Below, in pieces: positions 1-12,025 of a stretch of 64,000 nt of DNA. The DNA lies in the NCBI GenBank assembly GCA_905182985.1, contig CAJJDN010000004.1, positions 109,352 to 173,351 on the forward strand. The letters are read 5' to 3'. Made by a program: the position numbers and the translations under genes. Within the stretch, counting starts at the first letter, position 1. Every line of letters starts with the position of its first letter. The notes beneath the pieces were generated by a model. It saw only the letters and a list, made by a program, of their open reading frames with translations. It ran no database searches and had not been told where the DNA came from. This DNA comes from Paramecium sonneborni (Eukaryota; Ciliophora; Oligohymenophorea; Peniculida; Parameciidae).

Positions 1-1243
<1,243 letters not shown>

Positions 1244-1250
1244 TATTTTA

Positions 1251-2832
1251 ATGTTTGTAATTCAATTAATCGGAGCCTTAATTGTGCTCATTATTGAAAC
1301 CTTTAATCGAATCGAATTTAAATAGTCTCTTATCTATTTCTACTATCGATATGGTACTAGTCTTAGAGAACCTATTAATGATCAAATTCAGATTGAAAAT
1401 CAACATACTCTTATATACCAAATAAAAGCCCATTTTCAATAAATGAGACAATTAGATAATGAATGCACTTATCTTAAATATTTGGAAGATGAATCAATCC
1501 TATTTTAGTATCATATAGACTGTGCAATAGATGCACATTTGAACAATAATATTATTTACATTATTGACTATAACAATTGTACAAGTACATTACTTAAAAA
1601 GTTTTAAGTGTATATTAAATCGATGCCGATGAAATTTTCGATGTAGAGTATTATGGATTCAATAAATTGGTTTCAATAAAACTTATATTTCAATCCATAT
1701 ATTTAGGAGAGTATTACAAATCATAATTTATGAATTAAAACTTATATATGACTACAATACATCAATCGAGTATGATCCATTATGTTTACAGTGACAAATC
1801 AATTAAGAAATTCGAATCTATGTAATAAGACAGAATTATCAATTTTTATTAATCAGAAAATTCATTACTTATTATCAGTAACACATTTGACATATAATAT
1901 ATCTCAGTTTTAAAGTAAATTATTTTGTTATTTTTAGCTAAGTTAAAAAATAAGAAATTCAATTTTTTTCAACTTTTCATATCTTTCACAAGGGACAATA
2001 CATTATTAATATCCCTTTTGAAAGTTCTTAATATAAATCCAGAGACATTATAAATTTAATAATAATTATTTTAGATGAATTTCAATAATAGATCAAAATA
2101 TCAATCATCCATTATTAAATGTCAGTATTCTCAGGATTTGGTTCATCTAGTACTATCTATCAAGATGAAGTAACAAACATTGTATCAAAATTCAAACTTA
2201 TTTTAGTATGATTCGTAATTTAAAACTAATTGGAAAGAATTGATTAAATATGAGACTATAGAAGATCATATATATGTTATTTATGGAACTTAACATTATT
2301 ATATAAGACCTTATTAATTCTCATAAGATAGGTACGAGGTTATTAAACTGAATACTTTAACAAAGGAGATTGGTATCAAAAATAGGATTGTCAAACTTAA
2401 ACTTCATAGTTATAATCTATTAATTTAAACATACAATTATATAACAGATACAAATTAATTCTATTATCTTAATTTATCTACAGTGTAATATAATCGAGAT
2501 TAGTAGTAATAAATATGTAATTTATTATTTTTTAATTTTTAGAGTTCTTAAAACTTGAAGATTTCAGATAATACATTCATAAAAATGCCATACTTGATTT
2601 TATCATTTTGAATCAAAAATTTTATTCAGAAATTATGCTACTTCTTCAATCAGGAGATATTGTCATTGGATAATTGTAGTATCCTTTATATTAACAAATC
2701 TTGGAATGGGCTTTTGGATCAGAGGCTAACCTTGATGACATAGGAAGCATTCACAAATCCAAAATTTCGATGTTGATAATAGTAGCTTTAATAATTTTGA
2801 AGTTTGGTCATTATATGTATAATTTTATTTGA
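1251..2832 (+). CDS. Membrane-anchored protein of unknown function
   Basis: A 494-residue frame is obtained after removing four introns: 1579-1601 (23 nt, AAG acceptor) and three others ending TAG near 1915-1937, 2183-2207 and 2517-2542. It begins MFVIQLIGALIVLIIETF, a signal or anchor segment, and ends with a second hydrophobic stretch, MLIIVALIILKFGHYMYNF. The middle is mixed polar and hydrophobic, with no motif I recognise (for example SVFSGFGSSSTIYQDEVTN). A protein held by one or two membrane segments is inferred. The start lies 7 bp from parafusin's divergent start, so either a shared promoter is very compact or the true start is slightly downstream. The 3' end is less sure, because other TGA-free frames continue past 2832. 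Confidence 0.6.
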
Positions 2833-3408
2833 TATCGATATTGTTAAATTATAATATAAGAATTACATCATTTTATGACAAAATAGTATAAATGATTCAC
2901 TAATATTTGATTTAATGTTTCTAATACTCAGGCTGTTCAATTTACTTCACATACTCCTTTTAATTTCTTAATTTACATCTTCTCAATTAACTATTCTCAG
3001 ATTCTAGGAGGTGTAACTCACCTTGACTTAATTAATATAGATAATTAATAAAATGACTGGATTTCTTTATATTTTTTGATTTTGGGTATTTGATTAATTT
3101 AATAATGATAATTTATTAACAGTTTTTAGGTTTGAACAATTCAAACTTAAAATAAATTCAAGTAATTTCATTTTCATATTCTCTTGTAATAATATAAATC
3201 TTATAACACCTTTTTAAAAATTCTATTCTAAAACACTGAAGAACTCGTAAATTATTTAAATTTATTCATTCCTAATTATTAAAAATAAACAATTTATAAA
3301 ATTTAAATAGCATTACATTCTATAAAAATATATATCATCTAAAAGTCGTTAATGTAAATATTAAATGCTTGCAACCATTATTAATATCAAGTTTCATAAA
3401 TGACCCCT
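2833..3408. other. Stretch without a confident gene
   Basis: Very AT-rich. Two overlapping plus-strand frames stay free of TGA between about 2750 and 3085. One contains hydrophobic segments and an ILGGVTHLDLINIDN stretch, so the preceding gene may extend here through an exon arrangement I could not solve. From about 3100 to 3400 I see nothing coding. Confidence 0.4.
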
Positions 3409-3960
3409 ATGATAAATTTTAAACATCTCACTTTAGAGGATATTCTTTCTTCAAATAATCTCAATGATTTATCTAAGAATTCTGAATATAGAACTCTTCA
3501 ATAAAATTCATTTCCCCATCTTTTATCCAGAAAGATTCATAAATAGATCGAAATAATCTTTAGATTTTTAATTATTAAGAATGTTAGTTATTAAAACTAG
3601 AAATAATGGATCATTGAATGAGGTAATTATTGGAATAGCTTATTTTGATTTTATTACTACTAAACTATTAATAAACCATAAAAATATTCTTTCTATAAAA
3701 TTAAATTAGGCTAAAGAAATCTCAATAACTTATTATTCAATATCTTAAAAAAGATGATTAAATAAAAAAAATAAAATTTGTGCTCCTAAAAAATATATTA
3801 GAAGTTGATAAACTTAAATAAAAAGAATAGTAATTAGTAATAAAAAATCTTATTGAAAAATTATATTGGAAAATTAAAGAGAAGGAAAATTAATTGTTCA
3901 TAATGATTAAAATGGTGTGGGTGTCTTTAATCATAATTTTTATGACTAATATATTATTAT
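3409..3960 (+). CDS. Possible small gene, exon structure unresolved
   Basis: A frame starts MINFKHLTLEDILSSNNLND and runs 70 codons to a TGA at 3619-3621. An overlapping frame then continues as a Lys/Gln-rich, probably helical stretch (for example NILEVDKLKQKEQQLVIKN) to about 3890, followed by a hydrophobic segment. No intron joins the two frames cleanly. This may be a broken gene, a gene with a sequencing indel, or two unrelated open stretches. No family is recognised. Confidence 0.3.
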
Positions 3961-3982
3961 TATTAATATTTATTTATATTGA

Positions 3983-4950
3983 ATGGAAGAATAAGATAGT
4001 AGATAATATCTAGCTTCTAAAGTACATCCGCTTTTTGAGAAAATATTAATTGAATTGCTAATCACAAAACCTGAAGATCCTGTAATATGGCTAGAATGAT
4101 AATAAGGTTGAATTTATGAGTTAATGGCTGCTTACAACAGGATAACAATACAGACCTTAAGAAAAGTAAAATGCACCATTCTCAAGTACCATTCCTGCTT
4201 AATTTCAAAATTCAATGCAATCGGGCACTCCTAGAAGAAGTTAAGTTTAATCTTTACAAAACCCTTTGTTGAATCGATAGTAATCAAATTAATAAGGATC
4301 AAATCATCATATTTCTAATCTTTAATCTAATTAATAAATATCTCATTAACATTCAAGTTAACCGATCAATAGCCAACATGAAATAAATAGTTAATAATTG
4401 TTACCTTAAAACTCATCAAAATAAGGATTAGAATAAAGTGATTTTCAACAAAAAAGTTTTGAAGCAAGTTAACATGATGCAGAAAATCATTTTGATGTTG
4501 ATCCTAAATTTGGTTCTGGTGATTAACTCAGTCCTTCTCCAATTATTGCTGACCCAAAAAAACATGTACATCCACTTTAAAAATAATAATCTGTATTAAC
4601 ACAAAAATTTTAACCATAAAGTAACAATAACAAATCATTCAAAAAATCTTCAACTTAATCAAACCCCATGTTGATATAGCCTGTAACAATCAAAACAACT
4701 CAACCATAAATTTTAATTAATAATACTCCTAGAGAATAATCCTTGTAATAAATGAAATAATCTTAAGAAAATTCTAATTAATAAAGCTAATAAAGATTGA
4801 TACAATCACGAGATGAATAAGAAAGTTAATAATTTAAAAGAAATTCTCTTACAGAAAGTAAAGAATAACTATTAAAATAATAATCACAATAATAATAATA
4901 GCAATAATAATAATAATAATAATAAAAATAATAACAATAACAATAATAAC

Positions 4951-5009
<59 letters not shown>

Positions 5010-6114
5010 TAATAATAATAATAATAACAATAACAATAATAATTACAATAATAACAATAATAATAATAATAATAATAACCATAACAACAATAATAATAAT
5101 CGCAATAATAATAGCAATAATCTTTATCAATAATAAATTAAGCGTAATAATAAGAATCTATGATATAAAGTTAAAATTAACATTAATCCTAAGTTAATTC
5201 ATAAATAAAATCCTTAAATAATTTTAAAGTTATTCCTAAAAATAAAGATTAATATTCTAGAGTTATTAAAAAGATGAATGGTTGCTATATGTTTAAACAC
5301 TTAAATGAATAGTAAAAAGATATTGTTGCAAAAGCAATGGAAGAGAAAAAATTTAAGTAAATAAGTTTTAATTTACTTTAGACCTAAGGATATCATAATA
5401 AAGCAAGGTGATGAAGGAGACTAATTATTTTTAGTTGATTAGGGTCTTCTAGATTGTTATATAAAAAGTAAACAAAGTCATGAAGAAAAAATTATTAAAT
5501 CTTATAAACCTGGAGATTTTTTTGGTGAAATGGCCTTATTATATAATCAAAAAAGAGCTGCAACTATAATCACCGATACTATATCTGTATTGTGGGTACT
5601 TGATAAAGAAACATTTGATGCTTTTATTAAGTAACCTGTTCTTGAGAAACGTTAAAAGTAGACAATTTATTTATTTTATTTTTAGATATGATTAAATTTT
5701 ACAATAATTTAAAATTTTGTAGACAATTGATCCATACATTAGATAATAAATTGCTGATGCTCTACATGTTGTCACTTTTAAAGCCTAGGATATTGTTTTT
5801 AAATAAAAAGACAAAGGAGATTATTTTTATTTAATATAAGAGGGTGAATTGAAAGCATTTAAATAAGGAGAAGAAGATGATGAAGAAAAATGCGTGTGTA
5901 CACTTGAAAAATTTGATTATTTTGGAGAATTAGCTATGTTAAAAGAAATTAACAGATAAGCAACAATAGTTTGTGAAACTGATTGCATCCTATTAGGATT
6001 AGATAGATAATCATTCAAATAGCTGTTAGCTCCTATACATGTATAATTTATTATTATTAATAGTAAATATTAAAATAAGAAACAGTTAGGTATGTAAACT
6101 TTAGTTTTAATTGA
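3983..6114 (+). CDS. cAMP-dependent protein kinase regulatory subunit with long Gln-rich linker
   Basis: Binds and inhibits the PKA catalytic subunit and releases it on cAMP binding. The 676-residue frame begins MEEQDSRQYLASKVHPLF and opens with an RIIa/Dpy-30-type docking helix pair (FEKILIELLITKPEDPVEF). A linker of over 350 residues rich in Gln, Ser and Asn follows, including an almost pure 81-codon Gln tract. Two cyclic-nucleotide domains come next, each with its phosphate-binding cassette: FGEMALLYNQKRAATI and FGELAMLKEINRQATI, both keeping the key Glu and Arg. The C-terminus reads ILKQETVRYVNFSFN. Typical PKA-R is about 380 residues; the excess is in the linker. Introns: 4082-4106 (AAG), 5357-5381, 5658-5685 and 6041-6063 (TAG). 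A KRNSL site just before the Gln tract could be phosphorylated. The pseudosubstrate site is not certain. Confidence 0.9.
4878..5120 (+). repeat. Polyglutamine-coding trinucleotide tract
   Basis: An 81-codon stretch inside the PKA regulatory subunit. In the gene's frame the AAT-like repeat reads as TAA, CAA and TAG, all Gln. Only about five codons differ (Ser, Lys, Leu, Pro). The T-to-C changes scattered through it are synonymous in this frame, which supports selection for Gln rather than for Asn or Ile in the other frames. Confidence 0.9.
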
Positions 6115-6131
6115 TAAATATTAAATATCAA

Positions 6132-6907
6132 TCAATTACGATAGAATTCCTTTTTAAATATTAAAGAGTTCTTATTTATTCTTAATTTAAATTTATTAAT
6201 ATTATTATTCTTCTTTTAATTTTTAATCGTTTTTGCTTATTCATTTTTATGTTATAAATTTTCTTTTAACTTATCTTTTAATTATTAATTTTCTTAGAGT
6301 AATTTATGTTTATACTTCAACTAATTAATGCTTTTCTAATTCATGTTTAAATTCAACCTTTTTTTCACAATATTATTTTTTAATTATGTTTGATTCAAAT
6401 TTTCATAACCTTTTGATATAAAATATTATTAAATTAAGTATTATTGTTAATATATTAAATACTCTAACTACTCTTATTATCATTGGCTTTGCTGAAGTGT
6501 TTATTTTTTAGTTCTTCTATTTAATTTAGAATGTCATGATGTTATTTTTTAATTCTTAATTTAATTCTTATTTTTAATTAATTTATAGTATTCTTAAGTT
6601 TCAAGTTCTTTTTGATTAAAATTAGAAATTAAAATATCTTTTCATTTATTCGATCATATTACTCTTAAACCTCTTATTTTATTTAGAATATTAATTCAGC
6701 TTATCCGTTTGATTTCTTTTCTATAATTTATGATAGTTCTTAATTATCTGCTAGGACTCTATATTTGCATTCATTAAATTATTAAATTGACTTTCCAACT
6801 AAAAAAGGTTATTAAATTTTTTTAGGCAATTAAGGCAATTATTGAATGGTCAATTCAGGAACGCTATTCTATTCTTAAAATAGTGATTACTCTTCTATAT
6901 AATCCAT
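6132..6907 (-). pseudogene. Gln/Lys-rich coiled-coil protein, frame disrupted
   Basis: From 6907 a frame starts MDYIEEQSLFQEQNSVPELT and runs through heptad-like sequence (ADNQELSQIIEKK, EVQEQYDRINEK). Near the 3' end another frame gives an unmistakable coiled coil (LLQENQQLKDKLKENLQ) and stops at 6132-6134. Between about 6300 and 6620 the coding signal moves between frames, and one of them contains two in-frame TGA codons. No GT-AG pairs of normal length reconcile it. It may be a pseudogene or may carry assembly indels. On the opposite strand it gives a convincing but false membrane-protein shadow. Confidence 0.5.
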
Positions 6908-7083
6908 TATTTAATTCTAATTTGAATGAAATTTAATAGAAAATGGTTTTGCATATGAGTAAGAAAAAATTACAACCCAAGATTTATACTGTCAATCTTT
7001 TTAAGTTGATTAATTGCTAAATCTTCATTTTGGTAAATTAAATATAAAATTTGTTAAAAATTTGATGAAGTCATTATGCTATA

Positions 7084-8749
7084 TCATTTATGCCAATTTC
7101 CTAATCCTGTTTCATCTTCTTCGTCTGAATCAATTTTTTGATTTTAATTTTACAATTTTAAGATATTCTCCATTTTAGCCTCAATCAATTGTTTTGATTT
7201 GGCTTATTCATCTTGATCACCTGCCTTCCATTTTTTAGGAAAATGCCACCATTTAATAAATTCATCCTTACCTCCTGTAATAAGAATCTGGGTAGATTCT
7301 TACCAAATCAATTTAGTAATGGCTTTTTCATGAGCCTTAAGTACATCTAAAAATAATAAAAAATTTTACATTAAGGTTATAAATCAAGAGCATTATAAAT
7401 AGTAACTGTTCCATCATCATTTCCTATGAATAATTCTCCTCGTTTACTTGACCATTAAACTTCTCTAGTCTAGTTATTAATAGTTATTGATTTAAAATAC
7501 TTTTATTTTAGCTTATATTTTTGTTTTGATTTTCCCTATATTATCTTGTAAACATTTCCCAACATCTAAAACGCATATTACACCATCATCGTAAGAAACT
7601 GAAATTAAATAGTTTTTCTAATAATCCAAAACTAGTCCTCTAATAAATGATGTATTTGTATCAACAGACAACATTACTATTGGTTATACAGGTTTAATAT
7701 TTAGTATATATAATTAACCATTTCTATTACCAACTACTGAAATTTTTCTCTATTCATTATATGTTAAGAATGTTAATTCATGCTTCCCTATTGAAAAATC
7801 TATAATAGTTTTATAATTCACCTGATTTCAAGCCTCCTTAATCCATATCAATAACTTTATAATGAGTATCCTTTGAAACTGAGTGAATTTATCCATTTCT
7901 ATAAAATAAACCCATTATTCTGCTAATATGGATTTCAATTTCAATGCTTTACTCATATTTTTAGAATGAATCTTTCTCTGAAACTTTTATAAAGTTAATA
8001 TTTCCAGAGTCTAATCTAAATATTCTTTCGATTTAATTACCCAATAAGCAAAGTGCATGTAATTGGTTCATAAAACATACAAATTGCTTAAGTATTATAC
8101 TCTTTAGTCCATAATCTTTTATAAGAAAATTCTCCTTCTTCTTATTTAATATAACATTCAACTAATCCAACTGGTATGGTTTTGACTTCTGTTTCTTCAT
8201 CATTCCATGGCATCTTCATATTATTAACATATGCATCCACTCTATTCAAAACACTCATATCTGCTTAGAGGAGGAACATTACTCCTTAATCAGACAATGA
8301 AACATCACGTATACCCATTATTGTTTTAGTAGAATGGATTAGATTAGGAGGAATAATTTCTTCGCATTATTCAAGCTTATTACAAATTACTATACCTGTA
8401 AAAAATCTCGAAGCAAGTTAGAATGATATATTTCTCTACGTACTATGAGCAACTAAAGATATTTTTCCAAACCAGCTCTACGTTCTTCTAATTATTCTTT
8501 TGATTTGCCAACTAAGAATGTTATAAAGGCTTTTTTAGGTAATTCAGGGAGATCCTAAAAAATAAGTATCAATTTTTTATGTAAATCCTCAAATTATGAA
8601 TAGCGCTTTGTAATTAGCCATTGTTGTTTATTTCTTGTTTTAATTTCAATAACATATTGAACATTAGAAGATTCTTATTTATATGAGGGTATTGTAACCT
8701 AAGTATATGTTTAGATAATTACATTTATGGATTCATTTACAAGTAACAT
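7084..8749 (-). CDS. PX domain - WD40 repeat protein
   Basis: A 514-residue protein. The N-terminal third is a phosphoinositide-binding PX domain: YVIEIKTRNKQQWLITKRYS, then PELPKKAFITFLVGKS and RRAGLEKYLQLLIVRREIY, ending LLRDFLQ. This implies recruitment to endosomal membranes. The remainder has WD40-type blades, including VGNRNGQLYILN, SVSYDDGVICVLD, FIGNDDGTVTIYNALD and HEKAITKLIWQESTQILITGG. The tail is acidic (DSDEEDETGLGNWHK). Five introns: 8376-8395 (20 nt, AAG acceptor) and four ending TAG (25, 22, 31 and 23 nt). The start at 8749 faces the AP-1 sigma start 32 bp away. The first part is copied again at 9303-9957, apparently an assembly artefact. PX plus WD40 in this order is a protist-type architecture whose exact role I cannot name. 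Confidence 0.85.
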
Positions 8750-9301
8750 ATTTTAATAAAAAAAATTAAAGAGTTTTGATAATGATCTAGTGTTTATTTC
8801 TAGTTAGTAGATAAGGCAAGACCAGATTGACTAAGTGGTATAATTAATCACTTACTACAAGAGAGAAACAACGTTTCTTAAAAGAAGTATTGTTATCAAT
8901 CTTATTGTAAAGATAAACTCATTAGTATTGACACGCGGCCAAAAGATGTGCAATTTTTTAGAATATGTTGAATATAAAATTGTTTATAAACGTTATGCAT
9001 CACTTTATTTCATTGCTATATGTGATAAAGAGGATAATGAACTTTTGATTTTAGAGATTATTCATCATTTTGTAGAAGTATTAGATAAATATTTTGGTAA
9101 TGTATGTGAATTGGATCTTATCTTTAATTTCCACAAAGCTTATTATATCTTGGATGAATTGCTTTTAGCTGGTTTTATTTAAGAGCCAAGTAAAAAAATT
9201 ATACTCAAAGCAATCACTAGTCAAGAAGCTCTTATAGAAGAAGGAAATGATGATCAATCTAAATGATTTATAAAACAAATATATCAATAACTTGTTATGT
9301 T
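8095..9301. repeat. Left copy of exact 1,207-bp direct repeat
   Basis: Identical, as far as I can compare by eye, to 9303-10509, and separated from it only by the N at 9302. It contains the 5' part of the PX-WD40 gene and all of AP-1 sigma. The position of the N exactly at the junction points to two contig ends that overlap but were not merged. Confidence 0.9.
8782..9266 (+). CDS. AP1S: AP-1 clathrin adaptor sigma subunit
   Basis: Small chain of the AP-1 complex, which sorts cargo into clathrin-coated vesicles at the trans-Golgi and endosomes. The 152-residue frame starts [20 protein letters not shown] and contains the conserved block [20 protein letters not shown], then [20 protein letters not shown] and [20 protein letters not shown], which form the longin-type fold. 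Length matches the family. One intron, 8887-8912 (26 nt), ends AAG; removing it gives [17 protein letters not shown] as in other sigma-1 chains. A second identical copy at 9990-10474 belongs to the duplicated block around the single N at 9302. Confidence 0.95.
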
Positions 9302-9302
9302 N
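9302..9302. other. Assembly gap (single N)
   Basis: One undetermined base at the junction of the two 1,207-bp copies; most probably a scaffold join. Confidence 0.95.
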
Positions 9303-10509
9303 TTATACTCTTTAGTCCATAATCTTTTATAAGAAAATTCTCCTTCTTCTTATTTAATATAACATTCAACTAATCCAACTGGTATGGTTTTGACTTCTGT
9401 TTCTTCATCATTCCATGGCATCTTCATATTATTAACATATGCATCCACTCTATTCAAAACACTCATATCTGCTTAGAGGAGGAACATTACTCCTTAATCA
9501 GACAATGAAACATCACGTATACCCATTATTGTTTTAGTAGAATGGATTAGATTAGGAGGAATAATTTCTTCGCATTATTCAAGCTTATTACAAATTACTA
9601 TACCTGTAAAAAATCTCGAAGCAAGTTAGAATGATATATTTCTCTACGTACTATGAGCAACTAAAGATATTTTTCCAAACCAGCTCTACGTTCTTCTAAT
9701 TATTCTTTTGATTTGCCAACTAAGAATGTTATAAAGGCTTTTTTAGGTAATTCAGGGAGATCCTAAAAAATAAGTATCAATTTTTTATGTAAATCCTCAA
9801 ATTATGAATAGCGCTTTGTAATTAGCCATTGTTGTTTATTTCTTGTTTTAATTTCAATAACATATTGAACATTAGAAGATTCTTATTTATATGAGGGTAT
9901 TGTAACCTAAGTATATGTTTAGATAATTACATTTATGGATTCATTTACAAGTAACATATTTTAATAAAAAAAATTAAAGAGTTTTGATAATGATCTAGTG
10001 TTTATTTCTAGTTAGTAGATAAGGCAAGACCAGATTGACTAAGTGGTATAATTAATCACTTACTACAAGAGAGAAACAACGTTTCTTAAAAGAAGTATTG
10101 TTATCAATCTTATTGTAAAGATAAACTCATTAGTATTGACACGCGGCCAAAAGATGTGCAATTTTTTAGAATATGTTGAATATAAAATTGTTTATAAACG
10201 TTATGCATCACTTTATTTCATTGCTATATGTGATAAAGAGGATAATGAACTTTTGATTTTAGAGATTATTCATCATTTTGTAGAAGTATTAGATAAATAT
10301 TTTGGTAATGTATGTGAATTGGATCTTATCTTTAATTTCCACAAAGCTTATTATATCTTGGATGAATTGCTTTTAGCTGGTTTTATTTAAGAGCCAAGTA
10401 AAAAAATTATACTCAAAGCAATCACTAGTCAAGAAGCTCTTATAGAAGAAGGAAATGATGATCAATCTAAATGATTTATAAAACAAATATATCAATAACT
10501 TGTTATGTT
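9303..10509. repeat. Right copy of exact 1,207-bp direct repeat
   Basis: Offset of 1,208 from the left copy. It carries a truncated start of the PX-WD40 gene (9303-9957, minus strand, broken at the N) and a complete AP-1 sigma gene. Sequence after 10509 continues into new genes. Confidence 0.9.
9990..10474 (+). CDS. AP1S: AP-1 sigma subunit, second copy (likely assembly duplicate)
   Basis: Identical to the gene at 8782-9266 including the intron (10095-10120, AAG acceptor). No base differences were noticed, even in non-coding flanks. Real paralogs in Paramecium normally diverge in introns and intergenic DNA, so this is best treated as the same gene reported twice. Confidence 0.6.
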
Positions 10510-10563
10510 TTAATATAAAAAAACAAAATCATTTTTATTCAAGAATAATTTTTATTTGAAAAT

Positions 10564-11206
10564 TCAGCACATATCATTAGTATTATTTTGTTCACTTTCA
10601 GAATTTTTTGATGGACTACTTTGACATGTTTTTTATCTATCCATATTTCTCAGTGAATCATCTTAATTATTCAATTTACTAGAGAGACAAAATAAACTCT
10701 TATTTTTTCGATGTAATAACTTATTTTTTAGATTACCCATTTGATTCTTTAAGTCTTATTAAACTAAAAGTGTTTGCTCTATTAGTTATTTTTCATAATC
10801 CTATTATTATTGATCAAATATATACTTCTTATAATAATTTTATTGTTTCTTCATTTTCCTCTGAATTACTCTATAAAAGGGATTGCATTTCCAATTTTTA
10901 GACATTTTAACAGAAATGAGAGTGACGAGATCTTTTCATATCTTTATTTGACGTATTCTCATCATCTTTCTTTTTTAAATTACATAGAGTAAAAGGTCTG
11001 GATAAAATGTATTACATTTTCTCTAAAAAGTAGTCTTTTATTGGATCTTTTCTCAAATCAAAGTATTCCACTAGTTGAGCTATATTCAAAATTAATTGCA
11101 TTAAATCCTAGCTCTCAATTTCCTCCTTAAAAAAACTATGCTCTAATCCATTAAGCATAGTGTAGTATTCAGAGTTGTATTATTTCTAAGAATTAAATAA
11201 AGACAT
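10564..11206 (-). CDS. Small unknown protein A (paralog of protein B)
   Basis: A 205-residue protein starting MSLFNSQKQYNSEYYTML. Its core, AQLVEYFDLRKDPIKDYFLE, matches the core of the next gene (RQFIEYYDLNNNPMKIYFIE), so the two are tandem paralogs. The C-terminal part is Lys/Gln-rich with predicted helices, then a Ser/Asn-rich tail. One intron, 10801-10825 (25 nt, TAG). No named family is recognised; an alpha-helical scaffold is a guess. Confidence 0.75.
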
Positions 11207-11442
11207 TTAGATAGATAGGTTTTAAAAATATTAATATTGCACAGAAGATAATCTCAAAAATAAAAATAGCAAGTATATCAAATATTGCTTGCCAATTATG
11301 AAATATTAAATAATCTAATTAAAATAGATGAAAAATGATAGAAGATTTTAAATATATTTATTAGAATTAATAAAATAATTCATATTACAAGGGATTATAA
11401 TAATCTTTTGGAAAGGTTTTATATATAAATAATAACTATATA

Positions 11443-12001
11443 TCACAAATCAAGCATATCTAAAGTGGGAGGTTGATAAATTTTAGTGAATGTTCGTTTT
11501 GGAGACTTTTTTCCTGGGGCTCTCTTCTGTTTTCTTTATTATAATTTTTCCGTTACTGATTATAACTATTTGGCATAATCATTATTAATAATTTTTTCAA
11601 TATTTTCCTTCTAATATAAAAAGTCCTTAATTAATTAGTGATATTTTGAATACATTTTGCAACTATTTAATCCCTCTAGGAGTGATTGTTTGATTCTTCA
11701 TCGTTTCATATTAATAATTCTAATAATAATGTTTCAGATTTTCTTGTCCAGTTGGTGAATTACGTCTTGTACTTGGAGCAGATACAATCAAAGATTGCAT
11801 GGTACATGGTGATTGCATTAAGTGTTTCATCTTTTCTATAAAATATATTTTCATTGGATTGTTATTCAAATCATAATATTCGATAAACTATCTATAAATA
11901 AGTGCCAATTAAGCAATTTCTTCATATTGAGTATCACCAACTTCAAATCTTTTTTCAAGATCAAGTGCTTATTGTATTTATGTACGTGAAGGGGAAGTCA
12001 T
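11443..12001 (-). CDS. Small unknown protein B (paralog of protein A)
   Basis: A 176-residue protein starting MTSPSRTQIQQALDLEKRFE. It shares the E-Y-Y/F-D-L...P-x-K-x-Y-F-x-E-K-M core with protein A. The C-terminus is basic and proline-containing (QKRAPGKKSPKRTFTKIY), which could bind nucleic acid or microtubules; this is inference only. One intron, 11626-11653 (28 nt), ends AAG. Its start is 24 bp from the divergent Rab-like gene. Confidence 0.75.
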
Positions 12002-12025
12002 ATAAAATTAACAACTAATTAATTA

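Noticed and set aside
4849..5130. Minus-strand poly-isoleucine open frame
   Set aside because: Antisense of the polyglutamine tract in the PKA regulatory subunit.
3400..6114. Reading the polyQ region as polyasparagine
   Set aside because: Asn frame does not connect to the cyclic-nucleotide domains, and the T-to-C variants would then be non-synonymous.
6180..7065. Apparent multi-pass membrane protein on the plus strand
   Set aside because: Hydrophobic pattern is the antisense of a Lys/Gln-rich coiled coil on the minus strand, which has the better start and composition.
8928..10390. Two genuine AP-1 sigma paralogs
   Set aside because: Copies are identical including intron and flanks and meet at an N; an assembly overlap is far more likely.
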